Below, in pieces: positions 54,001-63,127 of a stretch of 64,000 nt of DNA. Position numbers and translations under genes: made by a program. How positions within the stretch are numbered: the first letter of the stretch is position 1; every line of letters begins with the position of its first letter. Source of the stretch: Patiria miniata. Its lineage: Eukaryota > Echinodermata > Asteroidea > Valvatida > Asterinidae. Where the stretch lies: assembly GCF_015706575.1 (NCBI RefSeq), contig NW_024037051.1, forward strand, positions 13,861,016-13,925,015. Reading direction: 5' to 3'. The notes beneath the pieces were generated by a model. The model saw only the letters and a program-made list of their open reading frames with translations, ran no database searches and was not told the DNA's origin.

Positions 54001-57000
54001 TGCTGATTAGTCACTGTACACCATGAATTATTAATCTCCTGATCACGCAGACCAATTTATTGCTGATTGGTCCACGCGCACTTTGGCATTATAAGCACGC
54101 ACCAAATGTCCTAGATCACACGCATAAATAATTCCTAGGACTTAGACTCCTACACAAGTCTTCATATACATGTACCCCTGGGCCTGTTTCGTCACAATAC
54201 TGTGTAGTTCCACTTGTTCAGGTTGACTGACTCTAACCCTAACCCTAATCCTATGGGGCGTCGGACCAATAGGACTTCGGACCAATGGGACTTCGGACCA
54301 ATGGTACTTCGGACCAATGGGACGTCGGACCAATGGAACGTTTATACCAATGGAACGTATAGACCAATGGGACTTCGGACCAATGGGACTTCGGACCAAT
54401 AGGACTTCGGACCAATGGGACTTCGGACTGTAGAGACGTCCCCGAAAAATCAACCCTAAATGCTTTGAATTTATAGAATGACAGCACAGAATTTACGAAA
54501 GACCCCCTCTAAATATAACTGTGGAACTGCCCTGTGTTTTCGTTTACCTGTCAGATTCAGAACAGTTTCCTCGTGGTCTACTGGAGCAAATACCATGGCC
54601 TTCAATAGTACATTTTGTCCGCCTTCATCTAAAATTTAAGGAATTAAAAAGGTCATCTAAAGCACATGTTCAGTATACGTATTTAACTGGCTTATCCATT
54701 TTGTGCCAGCAACAAAAGAGATATAGCGCACAGCCGCACATAGGCGGGCGCTTTCGAATTAACATAAACCAAACAGGTGACGTCATCTTAAAGAAGATTT
54801 TAAGTTTTATATCGTTCGATTGGGTTGAAATCTTGAAGGTACATGGACAGGGATGTGTTATAGACGAAAATTTAAATGAGATTATTATGACGTCATAATG
54901 TGATTTTATTCAGATCTTTGAAATTTTGAAGATTATATTCATATCTCACGAACACAACATGATCAACTCAAAATTGATAGTCACAACTATCAGCCCAATT
55001 GTGTTAGAAAGTTGTGACTCGTTATAATGTCATCCAAAACATGACTTTCTTTTTATATTTCGATCATTTACACGCATATACACTTCCACAGAAAAGCATA
55101 AACCAGTAACAAAATCATAACACTGAAAGGTCCTATATATTCTGTTCTTAGACAGATATAGACTTTGTCTAGTTCTTCTTTTTTTGTTTGAATGTATTTG
55201 CACAGTACCTAAAAAATCTGCAGTGCTACCCAGTAGAGCTTGCTTGTACTTGACCAGACTTTCATCATCGGCGTCAAGTTCTTGAAGCGTCTGCAAGTCC
55301 ATTTGTTTGGGCGGTGGGTAGTCGCGGGTAGGCTCTTCAGTACCCCTCTGAGCTGGCACGGCTTCTGGTTCATCTCCCCTCTTAACTGCACTCCGACAAG
55401 GAGAGACAGAATTAACTTTAACGCTTGTATTACATTATACTACATTTAAGAAGATTCCCTGCTGAAAATGATAATAAAAAGAACTTTCCGTGGTTTGGGC
55501 AGTACCTTACAAAGAATAGCAGTTGTTTTCTGCAGACTGACGCGGTACAGGGATGCATGGGTTAACACGTACCTTTTCCAGACATGGCGTTTCAGAGTTG
55601 GACTGTACCAAACTATTCCGAAGATTTAAATTACTACAAGCAAATGTCAATGTCTGAAATAGTAGAGACTACTTCCAACTACAACTGCCTGAAATTATAC
55701 AAATGAATGTGCTATTTTTCGTGAACATTTCACAGACTTTCAGGAAGGAAGGGGGATTGTTTTGTTTGTAACTTTTGTTTAATGTTGTCCATCGTCTTTA
55801 CACTGCTTAAGGATACCTTTAAGGGTGTGCTTAATTAACCAAGAACACACACTAACTCCGCATGGCAAAGAATTGCATATTTTAAAAGTTTACTCTATTT
55901 TCAAATATTTGCACAAGTTTGGCAATTTGGCCATGACAAATCAAGGTAGGTCCGTGTGACCATGTGACACATTAGTGTGTTTGGCAGTTTGGCTTCATCT
56001 GATATTTTTGTTGTGAATCTCTTAATAGTCGCACGCTCACTCTCCACGAAGAGATGTCCTTTTGTTAAAGCAGTAAGAAAACAGGTATAGCAGACTTTTA
56101 TTTGCTTATTTTGTCAAAATTAAATGCAAAACCTATTCATTTTTTTGAATGAGATTTCGTCCAAAAGCGACATTTAGTTATTTTAATTATTTCTTCACAA
56201 ATCTTGAATTATTAGCTGCTAGACAATTTGTCAGGGAGTGTTTAATTTAGGCAAAACGCCCTTTTTTAGTGGGTTGCAAAATGCCTAACAATGGGATGAA
56301 GTACAATTTTCACTAAATTAAAAAAAATAAGAGCCAGGAAACATGCTTCTTTAACCCTGAACTCCAAAGAATGTATTGGGGATGCAGTACCAAATGCTAA
56401 AGAAACACTAATGGTAATGGGCTTTGTACATGTAAGTAGATGGCACATTTTGACCACTTTCGAGATCCCCAGGGAGGAACAGTATACTGCATACGTGCAG
56501 GCTGATAGTCGAGCATCGACCTCCCACCTTGAACGTCCTGTTTGTCCCTCTTCTGTTTGTAGTCGAACTTTTTTTCAGAAGACCTCCATATTAACACCGC
56601 AAGCGTCGTGCGCACGGTAACCAGGGCGTTAATGCGTTTGTATTCCATCCGGTGTGTCATCGAAGCCGATACGCCCAAAACGGAAACGCACGATCAGCAA
56701 ATGAGCGTTTCATTTTGCTCTACGCAAACAGCGCAACGTATGCTCGTCCCTCCGCTGCAGATGCTTTTTGCCGTGACGTTTTTTGAACCGTCATGACGCG
56801 CTTAAGTTATTTGCGTATCTTCTACTTGCGCGTTGCATTTTTAGAGTACACATTTAAAATTCAATCCATCTATTTTGATTGTGTTCTACAAACACGCACA
56901 TAAATTCAAAATGTCTGCGCTCAGAGCGGCTTCACGCGCGCAAGAATAAGGAGTTAGCACTCTAGTAATTTAATATAGCTCTATGCTTATAAGTGAGATT

Positions 57001-57754
57001 AGTAAAGATGACAGATACAATCACGCAAACCTACACTCGGTCAGGTATTCCCGCAGGTATTCCAGAAGCAACTCATCTTTGGCCGATTTCTCTGAGAAAA
57101 GTAAACAACAAGTGAAATCAAACCTAGTCAAAAAGTGGATAGACATACAAATGTTATAGTTGTGTAATGTTATTGTTATGTTTCCTCTAAGATTTTCGTC
57201 ATATATTTTGTAAACGCAAACTTGAATTGTACCTTTAATGTTATTTAATATAATACATAATATTGCTCCGTCCTTTGAATATTTATGGTATGGCTGTTCT
57301 ATACTCGTAAGCAATTATTACTCATTTAATGTGTTTTGATGCTTAGAAGTATAAACAATTCGTCTGTTTTTGTGTAATGGCATGCTTAAAACAAGCTACA
57401 ACACAATACAATTTTTGCTACCTCTACCAGTCTTTACATCTTAACCAAGACTAGTATTATTCCTCATTTCTGCCGTTATACGAGGAAATACATGTGTTTG
57501 CGAATAGTTTAATTCCCAATCGTATAGACAAAGCGCAGTTAGAGGATAAAGGCAGGGTCAAAAAGACTGTGTGTCAAATGCCAGGCTCGTGTCATCAAAG
57601 GCACAATTCCCTCAAATATTTTCCCTATCTGTCCCACTTTAAGTCTTACATAGGGTCTATCTTACAATCACATGAACATGTACATACCTTGAAGTGCCGT
57701 CGCACATACACAGCTGAGGCACATCAAGAGAATCACACAGGTGTGTCCCTTCAT
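44817..57754 (-). CDS. RhoGDI: RhoGDI-family protein with signal peptide, copy B (7 exons)
   Basis: On the minus strand the exons are 57754-57688, 57091-57035, 55385-55209, 54628-54548, 51133-51057, 48293-48230 and 45013-44817. They have the same lengths and phases as copy A and again give 239 residues plus stop with no break. The product keeps the signal peptide and all RhoGDI blocks (DYPPP, LQELDADDE, REIVSG-like QIVSG, VGSYGP, LDDD, LEWEW, KKDWE). It is about 86% identical in protein to copy A. Changes include loss of the conserved tyrosine of the YRKG motif (here SRKG), and Asp to Asn at residue 125, which creates an NLT N-glycosylation sequon. The gene converges on copy A across the palindrome centre. 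It could be a diverged paralogue or the second allele. Confidence 0.88.
45046..45629. mobile_element. GAGTC-array foldback element, right copy
   Basis: Ends CCAGAGTTGTAATGACTC and GAGTCATTACAACTCTGG enclose GACTC arrays at about 45,060-45,240 and 45,475-45,620. It lies 33 bp upstream of exon 7 of copy B. The arrays are shorter than in the left copy. Confidence 0.78.
45635..46301. mobile_element. Mariner-like MITE, right copy
   Basis: CAGGGTGAGTCC at the start and TGAGTCAAACTG at the end, with long inverted arms sharing GTAGCACCGAAA and AATGACTGGAAAG. Counterpart of 23,889-24,559. Confidence 0.68.
46526..47058. mobile_element. CGACGCGTCG MITE, single right-arm copy
   Basis: It runs from GTCGTAAGTTCCTTGAC to GTTACGAAGAGTTTGATG and has GACGCGTCG palindromes near 46,930-47,010. 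The left arm holds several copies at the same site. Confidence 0.75.
47060..47440 (+). mobile_element. LTR-retrotransposon terminal relic, right copy
   Basis: Contains CGGTTCCGCCACAAATGGTA, an LTR-end and primer-site-like join, as at 21,095-21,465 in the left arm. Non-coding and broken. Confidence 0.4.
47620..47730. mobile_element. Remnant of hAT-like MITE, right arm
   Basis: CAGTGGTGGTTCTGGCATCAC plus G and C runs match the last part of 20,557-20,906 in reverse. The rest is absent here. Confidence 0.45.
47731..48229 (-). other. Intron 6 of copy B, shared stretch
   Basis: Pairs with 19,850-20,300 and reaches the exon 6 donor. The AAT-tailed insertion of the left arm is missing, leaving the empty site near 48,183-48,190. 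No exon seen. Confidence 0.5.
48230..48293 (-). CDS. RhoGDI: RhoGDI copy B exon 6
   Basis: This exon encodes VQRQIVSGLRFVYAVSRKGI plus R. Six base changes from copy A alter five codons, and none is silent. Borders and length are conserved. Confidence 0.87.
48405..48860 (+). repeat. TGACGTCA-rich tandem units, right arm only
   Basis: Two to three units of about 120 bp share ACGACAGGTCTGATTGGGTT, GATGTGTTATAGATGAAAAT and paired TGACGTCA octamers. Seven TGACGTCA and CACGTG or TCACGTGAC motifs fall between about 48,480 and 48,850. It replaces the LINE-containing block of the left arm. Confidence 0.75.
48860..49084. repeat. Short direct repeats between CRE-like units and minisatellite
   Basis: CAAAGCCCTATGAGAATGT and ATCACATATTATATGC each occur twice within 100 bases. 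No gene. Confidence 0.6.
49085..50235 (-). repeat. GGCATCA minisatellite, right copy
   Basis: Reverse-orientation TGATGCC arrays with the same higher-order motifs as 16,920-18,430, about 1.15 kb against 1.5 kb. Intron 5 of copy B. Confidence 0.9.
50236..51056 (-). other. Intron 5 of copy B, remainder
   Basis: Pairs with 16,081-16,900. No exon or repeat that I can support. Confidence 0.55.
51057..51133 (-). CDS. RhoGDI: RhoGDI copy B exon 5
   Basis: This exon encodes GDLSQLKHQPIVVKEGTEYR and IKLKFR. It has five replacements and two synonymous changes against copy A, with GT-AG borders and phase 0 at the 3' edge. Confidence 0.88.
51134..52470 (-). other. Intron 4 of copy B, part with homopolymer runs
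   Basis: Counterpart of 14,673-16,003 with G-runs at about 51,817 and 52,180 and a T-run at 52,158-52,179. No gene. Confidence 0.6.
52472..54430. mobile_element. TU-like foldback element, right copy
   Basis: Twelve or so GGTCCGAAGTCCCATT units at 52,472-52,664 face about eleven inverted units at 54,250-54,430. An LTR-like fossil and a telomere-like motif lie between. Same intron position as 12,540-14,672, but the unit numbers on the two sides differ (about 21 and 3 in the left arm). Confidence 0.72.
52670..54196. mobile_element. LTR-like fossil, right copy
   Basis: TGTGGCGGAACC at one end and GTTTCGTCACA at the other, with ATAC on both sides (52,666-52,669 and 54,197-54,200). Counterpart of 12,934-14,608; broken, solo-LTR-like, older than the split of the arms. 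The degenerate GTAACCCTCAC repeat lies at about 52,975-53,500. Confidence 0.5.
54548..54628 (-). CDS. RhoGDI: RhoGDI copy B exon 4
   Basis: This exon encodes DEGGQNVLLKAMVFAPVDHE and ETVLNLT. The Asp to Asn change gives the sequon NLT at residue 125, which copy A lacks. Confidence 0.88.
54780..54905 (+). repeat. Copy of TGACGTCA-containing dispersed repeat, right arm
   Basis: GTGACGTCATC, GATTGGGTTGAAATC, GATGTGTTATAGACGAAAAT and ATGACGTCATAATG occur in order. Counterpart of 12,062-12,210 and relative of 48,405-48,860. It lies in intron 3 of copy B. Confidence 0.6.
55209..55385 (-). CDS. RhoGDI: RhoGDI copy B exon 3
   Basis: This is the switch-binding arm with DYPPPKQMDLQTLQELDADD and ESLVKYKQALLG. 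Relative to copy A, the substitutions Leu to Pro, Lys to Pro, Glu to Gln (twice), Val to Met, Thr to Ser and Val to Phe are visible, with only one synonymous change. Confidence 0.9.
   Translation of the reverse strand, partial: LRGEMNQKPCQLRGVLKSLPATTHRPNKWTCRRFKNLTPMMKVWSSTSKLYWVALQIF
55386..57034 (-). other. Intron 2 of copy B
   Basis: Counterpart of 9,390-11,577 without the TTAA MITE. The single TTAA at 56,591-56,594 is the empty site. No exon or other element is supported. Confidence 0.6.
57035..57091 (-). CDS. RhoGDI: RhoGDI copy B exon 2
   Basis: This exon encodes EKSAKDELLLEYLREYLTE between a TTTCTCTCAG-type acceptor region and a GTAGGT donor. It has the same length and phase as copy A. 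Confidence 0.8.
57092..57687 (-). other. Intron 1 of copy B
   Basis: About 600 bp against 1,225 bp in copy A. It lacks the 8,474-9,102 insertion, whose empty site is AGCAATTATTACTCATTT near 57,310-57,330. No other feature. Confidence 0.6.
57688..57754 (-). CDS. RhoGDI: RhoGDI copy B exon 1 (signal peptide)
   Basis: The exon encodes MKGHTCVILLMCLSCVC and ATALQ with the donor GTATGT. It differs from copy A by one residue, and the hydrophobic core is unchanged. Confidence 0.83.
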
Positions 57755-58023
57755 TTCAAGTCTCTTCTGTTCTTTTCTAACGAAAAAAAAAATGGGGCAG
57801 TCATGTTGGGAAGACATTTGTATTGATACACCGTGGAAGTGACCATGGGAAGTGAAAAGTCCCATCACCCATCTTTGGTTTAATTGTACTCACGTATGTC
57901 GCTAGAGAAGGGGTGTTGGCCCCCTCCACCCAATCAATCGGTTTGTCGGCAAAGCTATCGTCCTGTCGGCAAATATACTTTAGTTTTGGAGTTTGTGTAT
58001 ATATACACGAGTGCCACTAGTGA

Positions 58024-58350
58024 GCGCAAATTTGCATCCTTGTGGAGACATTTTCACAATAGGGAACAAAAGATTGTATAGTTCTCCACAGGGCAATTTC
58101 TATAGATGAATAGGTCTCCACAAGGTTTTCACGAAGTAGATATATGGATTTTACCCAAAAACTAGAAATTTCCAAGGTGGGTTGATTTGTCGCAAATGGA
58201 AGAGTTTTAGAAAAGGGATATTAAGTCCGAATTTCAGCCAAGGAAATTAATTCTGGTTAAAATAAGAGCATTTTGGAACTTCACTTTCAAACTCGAAAAC
58301 TGTACTACACGAGAACAAGGAAATGTCTCCACAAGGATACAAATTTGAGC
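58024..58350. mobile_element. MITE with 30-bp inverted ends, right arm only
   Basis: GCGCAAATTTGCATCCTTGT continuing GGAGACATTT is inverted at the other end as AAATGTCTCCACAAGGATAC then AAATTTGAGC, about 28 of 30 matching. The left arm shows the uninterrupted sequence near 7,770. Non-coding, upstream of copy B. Confidence 0.75.
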
Positions 58351-58739
58351 ATGTGTGAAGGGGTGTGAGAACCCACATCAATTGGTTTTGTCGGAAAAAT
58401 TGTCGTCCTGTCGGTAAATATACTTTGGTTTGAGTACACACAAGTACCACTAGAGAAGGGTAGGGGTGACATAAATTTTGGCAAAATTGTCGTCCTGTCC
58501 AATATATGCTTTGACGAATGGCGCAACCTATCTTCCCATAATTGTTTGAAGATCGTTCGCTTTGAATAGTGCGGCCCGGGGGTAGACGCCATCCAACTTT
58601 TGGGGGCACTGATCGACATGCCCCAAAAGTTGGGTGGTGTCCACCCCGGGCTAGCTTCCAGTACAGACGGCCTGTCGACAATTTTCTGTCAACACCCTCC
58701 ATTAAAATTAACATTGGTAGGCGACGCCCTGTGTTTGCA

Positions 58740-59137
58740 GGGGCCGTATCATAAGTCCGACGCCTCATAGGTCCGACGCCTCATATGTCCAAAATTTCGG
58801 ACTTATGAGGCGTCGGACTTATGAGGCATAACATTTATTTATTCCGCCTCATAGGTCCGACGCCTCATAAGTCCGACGCCTCATAAGTCCGACAACGGAA
58901 AAACGAGGCGTTTAATTTGTCGGACATACAAAACTGTCGGAGCTATGAGGCGTCGGACCTATGAGGCGTCGGACTTATGAGGCGTCGGACCTATGAGGCG
59001 TCGGACTTATGGGCCTTTATTTTCTTAGGGGATGCGATTCTGTCGGACCTATGAGGCGTCGGACTTATGGGCCTTTATTTGGTTAGGGGATGCGATTCTG
59101 TCGGACCTATGAGGCGTCGGACTCATGAGCGGACCCC
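58740..59137. mobile_element. Small foldback element with 16-bp units and 8-bp target duplication
   Basis: GGGGCCGTATCATAAGTCCG and the inverted CGGACTCATGAGCGGACCCC are the ends. Inside run units of GGTCCGACGCCTCATA or AGTCCGACGCCTCATA in both orientations, and a 59-bp stretch with GGCCTTTATTTTCTTAGGGG occurs twice. Flanks TGTTTGCA (58,732-58,739) and TATTTTCA (59,138-59,145) match at 6 of 8 bases. The left arm keeps the empty site near 6,415. The unit resembles GGTCCGAAGTCCCATT of the intron 4 element. Confidence 0.78.
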
Positions 59138-59189
59138 TATTTTCATTTCTCACAGCGCTTGTACCCGAGTTGACAGGGCAATAATGCAT

Positions 59190-60760
59190 TCACTGGGGGG
59201 GGGGGGGGCAGGTGCAATGTTATTATAAATGAAATCCAAGATGGCAGCTATTTTGACTAATCCAAGATGGCTGCCATCCATCTGGGATACATCATCAGCA
59301 ATAGGTCATTAAGATTATAGGTATCAAATGTATGGGGTTTGCCACCGAAATTGACTTCGTACGACATTCGAGTCCAAATTTAGAGGGAAAATTCATTTGG
59401 TACATGTCCACACATGGCATCCATTATTTTAACTTTAATTTAGGCAAATTGATATACGGCATTTATGCAAATTATACGGCATTTGGAAAATTTCGGAAAC
59501 ATAGTGATCTTGAAATTTACCTAGGACTAGAATAATGGTAATATCAATGTAAAAGGACTAAAACTGTCTTTTAAAGTACCTCCAAAATCTACCTAGTATG
59601 AGAAATATGACCAAATCAATGCAAAAGTCCTAACATAAATTAGGCATATTTCCACCACCTGGATTTTTAAAGACTTTTAGTATGTCATTTTAGGGACCTT
59701 ATAGAAATCTACCTAGTATGAGAAATTAAAAAAAAATTCTGTTGCAATTTGTTTGAAGTCAAACCTTATATTGCCTGTACTAGTGGTTGAAACGACACAA
59801 CACGACAAGCCCGATTGCGCCTGTGATAATCAGGCACACACACAAGCCACTGACACCGGTGCGGCCGCCATCAGTAAAGAAGACATCCAAAAGGAATTCA
59901 GCGCGGTAAAGGCTACCGTCTCACGAGTACAACTGGACTCTTCACTCAGGCTGTGTGAGGGCCCCAACAGGTACCAATAATAAAACTGAGAGGGCACTTT
60001 ACTTTCTGCTACAAAAGAGCAGTCGCTACCTAGAAACAGTTCTGAAAGTGCTTCAGCTAGCAAAAAGCGACCTTCACAAGAATGAGAGTGTGGATCCAGC
60101 AATCTTGGACCAGCTGGCTCTAACTTTCTAACTATTCCAAATGGCAAGAAATAGGTGCGTCTCCTACTGTTATTAGTTGGCTTCAATGTGGTGTTACACT
60201 ACCGTTTACAACTGACCCACCGGTGATTGAATTGCCTGACAGAAATTTTTCAAGTGATCAAAAAACTTTTTGAATAGTGAGATTAAGAACTTGCTTCAGA
60301 AAGGTATTATTGCCAGATGTGCTTTTAAACCTAGGGTTGTCTCTCCACTGAATGTGGTACCGAAGAAGGGCAAAAATAAGTGGAGACTTATTATTGATCT
60401 TCTTGTTGTTAATTCTTACATTGACGCTCCCAAGTTTTCTAACGAGAAAATTGATGTTTATTCATTAGTGAAGAGTGAGGACCAGTTAATTACGATTGAT
60501 CTCAAGGATGGGTTTTATCATGTGCCTGTTTGTGCATCTCATCAAACCTTCCTAGGGTTTAAATGGAATCATAATTGTTTTTGCTGGACCAGACTTCCAT
60601 TTGGGTTAAATGCCTCACCTTACTTCTTTGCAAAAGTTTTACGACCTGTTCTTGAATATGTTAGGGTCTAACAAACAAAAGAGGCAGGTTGGATGGGGCA
60701 CTACTTTGGCGCATAAAAACTACGTTTGTGGTTGGCGCTGTAGAATTATGGAGTAGAGGA
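59190..60760. other. Right-only block replacing the left arm 2,250-6,390
   Basis: Non-homologous to the left arm. It starts after a G-run at 59,197-59,210. Bases 59,215-59,720 show short direct repeats (ATCCAAGATGGC twice, TACCTAGTATGAGAAAT twice) and no gene. The rest holds the reverse-transcriptase fossil. Confidence 0.65.
59720..60671 (+). pseudogene. Reverse-transcriptase fossil of a DIRS/LTR-type retroelement
   Basis: The surviving part encodes the N-terminal half of a reverse transcriptase with VPKKGKNKWRLIIDL, LITIDLKDGFYHVPV and LPFGLNASPYFFAK. This style of motifs is typical of DIRS-like (tyrosine-recombinase) and related LTR-class elements. It is a broken fragment without recognisable terminal repeats or other domains, and it is found only in the right arm. 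Family assignment within this group is uncertain. Confidence 0.7.
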
Positions 60761-60769
60761 TTACTGGTC

Positions 60770-62489
60770 ACATATGATTGCCTGTGTTGATATAAACACT
60801 ATATAGGATAAGGGATTCGGCCTTGGTTTTTTGTATTATACCTTATTATAATAATAGTTATTATAATTAGTATACAAAAGATTCCCAAAGACCGCCCTAA
60901 AGGTACTGTAGCTTGCTAGCGTTAAGAAACCTGTAGAAAGGATAATAGTGAGTAGTAATTACAGTTTTAGAGGAGAAGACAGAATATTTCAAAGGGAAAA
61001 GCAACCGAATGAGGCAGGGAGAAGCTCGGCCACGTGTATGTTGGCCCATGTGGAACTCGGACCCGGGTCACAGCGGTGGAAGGCGAGGACAGTACTGCTA
61101 CGCCAACCTGACTGAAGTAATTGGAACGAGTTCATATTTTCAATCTCGTCTGAGTTTTTGAAAGGTTAATTTGGATTAGGGACGCCCAAAACGAAAGTTA
61201 TCCATTGAAACACATGTTCTTCTCACCCCGAAACCTATCTGTACAGTCCTTTAAGTCGCCGTAAGCTCTGGGGATTAGCAGGACATTAGGCCTTGTCGTC
61301 GTGTTGCTAATGTGTGCATGCTGGCCAGCATTGGTAGGCTAATATACATTGACCCGTTCCTGAATCACACGTTAATTAAACTCCAAACTACAATGTAAAA
61401 ATGTTTGGCAAATAATTCGTTGAGCAAAATATAAACAACGCAATATGTATTAGGCAATGTTGCCCAATAGTTAAACGTGTTAACTATTCGCCAATCGTTG
61501 GTCGAATAATCAACCCTTTTGCCCAACTTTTTTTTATTACAGTGCAGGTTTGAAACTGTACGGCATTGCAAAAACCACGACGTTCAGTTCAGTTCAGATA
61601 CATATATTTACGTTTGAAAACCTCTGAACGGTTCGTGGTCAATGGAGCTGGAGGTCCGGTGGAAAAAAAAAGAAAACCAGGTGAACTTACCACGATGTTA
61701 CAAAAGTGAGTCACAATAATAAGGCGGCAACTTGCGCTTTACTAAACACCAACCGATCTCCACGAGGGGCTCCAAATAGCTGTCTTTTTTTCTGCGGCTC
61801 TCTGTACGCTATCCAGTCACACTGATGAGAGAGTAGAGTGTTTTTTTTATGGCGAGGACACGAATAAGTAGTGGCGATCGCGATATGGTCGCTTTCACCT
61901 CCGCCCTCGGTTGAACAGACTTGGTTATTTGCACCGTGAAAGCATTGGCTTTCGTCCTTGGGAAGTGTTTTTTTTTCTATGCAAACAAACTAAATAAAAT
62001 ATGCACCAACGCACAAACTAAATGGCACAATGAACCTGATGGCTTGCATAGAAGTAACCTGCATTAATTGAGGTTGAAATTCTACCTCCATTTGCATAAC
62101 TAAATATCAATGTGACCCTGCACAAACACACTTGATATACACGCACATCTGTAAAGGTACTGCGTACTGTATAGCGGACTGTGCACTGATCTCCAGTCTC
62201 GTTAATTATAGTCCAGGCAAAATACTTTTATTTTTAAAGTGAAACTCACACATACAAACTGCAACAGAATTTGGAATTCTACCTACATTTCCTTGTTTGA
62301 ATAATATTCTCTAAAGGAAATCACTATCAGAGACCGGATAAGGACATAATAAAGATACAAAATGGCTATTATTAATACCTTAAATTAAGTTGCGCGCAAA
62401 TACCTTTTACTCATACATTCTCGACAAAGGTCAGTATTGATGAGCTTCAAATTTACAAACTTCTATCTACTGGCACAACCTTCTATCTA
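60770..62489 (-). other. Outer shared flank, right arm
   Basis: Counterpart of 1-2,250 in reverse. The splice-donor-like ACTTAC at 61,685-61,690 and the TGAAC repeat are kept. No coding exon is supported. Confidence 0.6.
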
Positions 62490-63127
62490 CTAACAAAAAT
62501 AAACGGTGAATTATGTGAAAAAATGAAAAATTCTTGATCATATGCCAAAATACCGGGGGGAGGGGAAAACTAGTGTGGTGTTCATGGTTAATTTGGCTAA
62601 ACAGTAGGCGACGGGTTGCCTAACGAACACAATAAAGGATTATTGTTGCTTACAATAATACTGTCCAATTATAGGTTTTGCCCTTTACGTCAAAATGTTT
62701 TTTTACCAGTAATTTTGGAATTTCCTTGAACTTTTAGGCACCCACCTGCTTTTTAGCCCAATTATATAAACACCTCTTTCCCCGTTTTTTGTTTTCTTTG
62801 CTAAACATCACATTTTTATCATTGTTCAAATTTGCAGGAGCTAATTCACGTTGGGTCAGTTTGGGAATTCGAATTCGCAACAACATTTGTGAAATGTAAG
62901 CAAAGGAATTCGAAACCGGTTCATGTGATTACTTTGTTTGTCTGTGTTTCTTTGTTCCAATTTGAAAAGGCTTAATACTATTTCCCACATGATACGGCTA
63001 CATAGCAGCAGCCACAAATGACCATATTTTGATCACTTTTTTTGCATAAAAACAAGCACATGTTACTGAAATGAAGCATGTTTAAGATCAAGTTAGGGCC
63101 TCATTGAGAAAAAGGTCAGAGATATAA

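Larger units (their letters stand above)
37600..62489 (-). repeat. Right arm of giant inverted duplication
   Basis: This is the reverse-complement partner of the left arm. Base 1 pairs with about base 62,489, and the last shared sequence is the doubled TAGATAGAAGTTTGTG motif. Right-only insertions lie at about 48,405-49,050, 58,024-58,350, 58,740-59,137 and 59,190-60,760. Arms of one physical molecule, or two haplotypes joined by the assembler, are both compatible with the sequence. The divergence and private insertions exclude a simple foldback read. Confidence 0.93.

Noticed and set aside
1-62489. Same-molecule foldback read or simple sequencing artefact as the origin of the palindrome
   Set aside because: The arms differ by several percent and have many private insertions with clean empty sites, which a read-level artefact cannot produce. 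A haplotype join remains possible.
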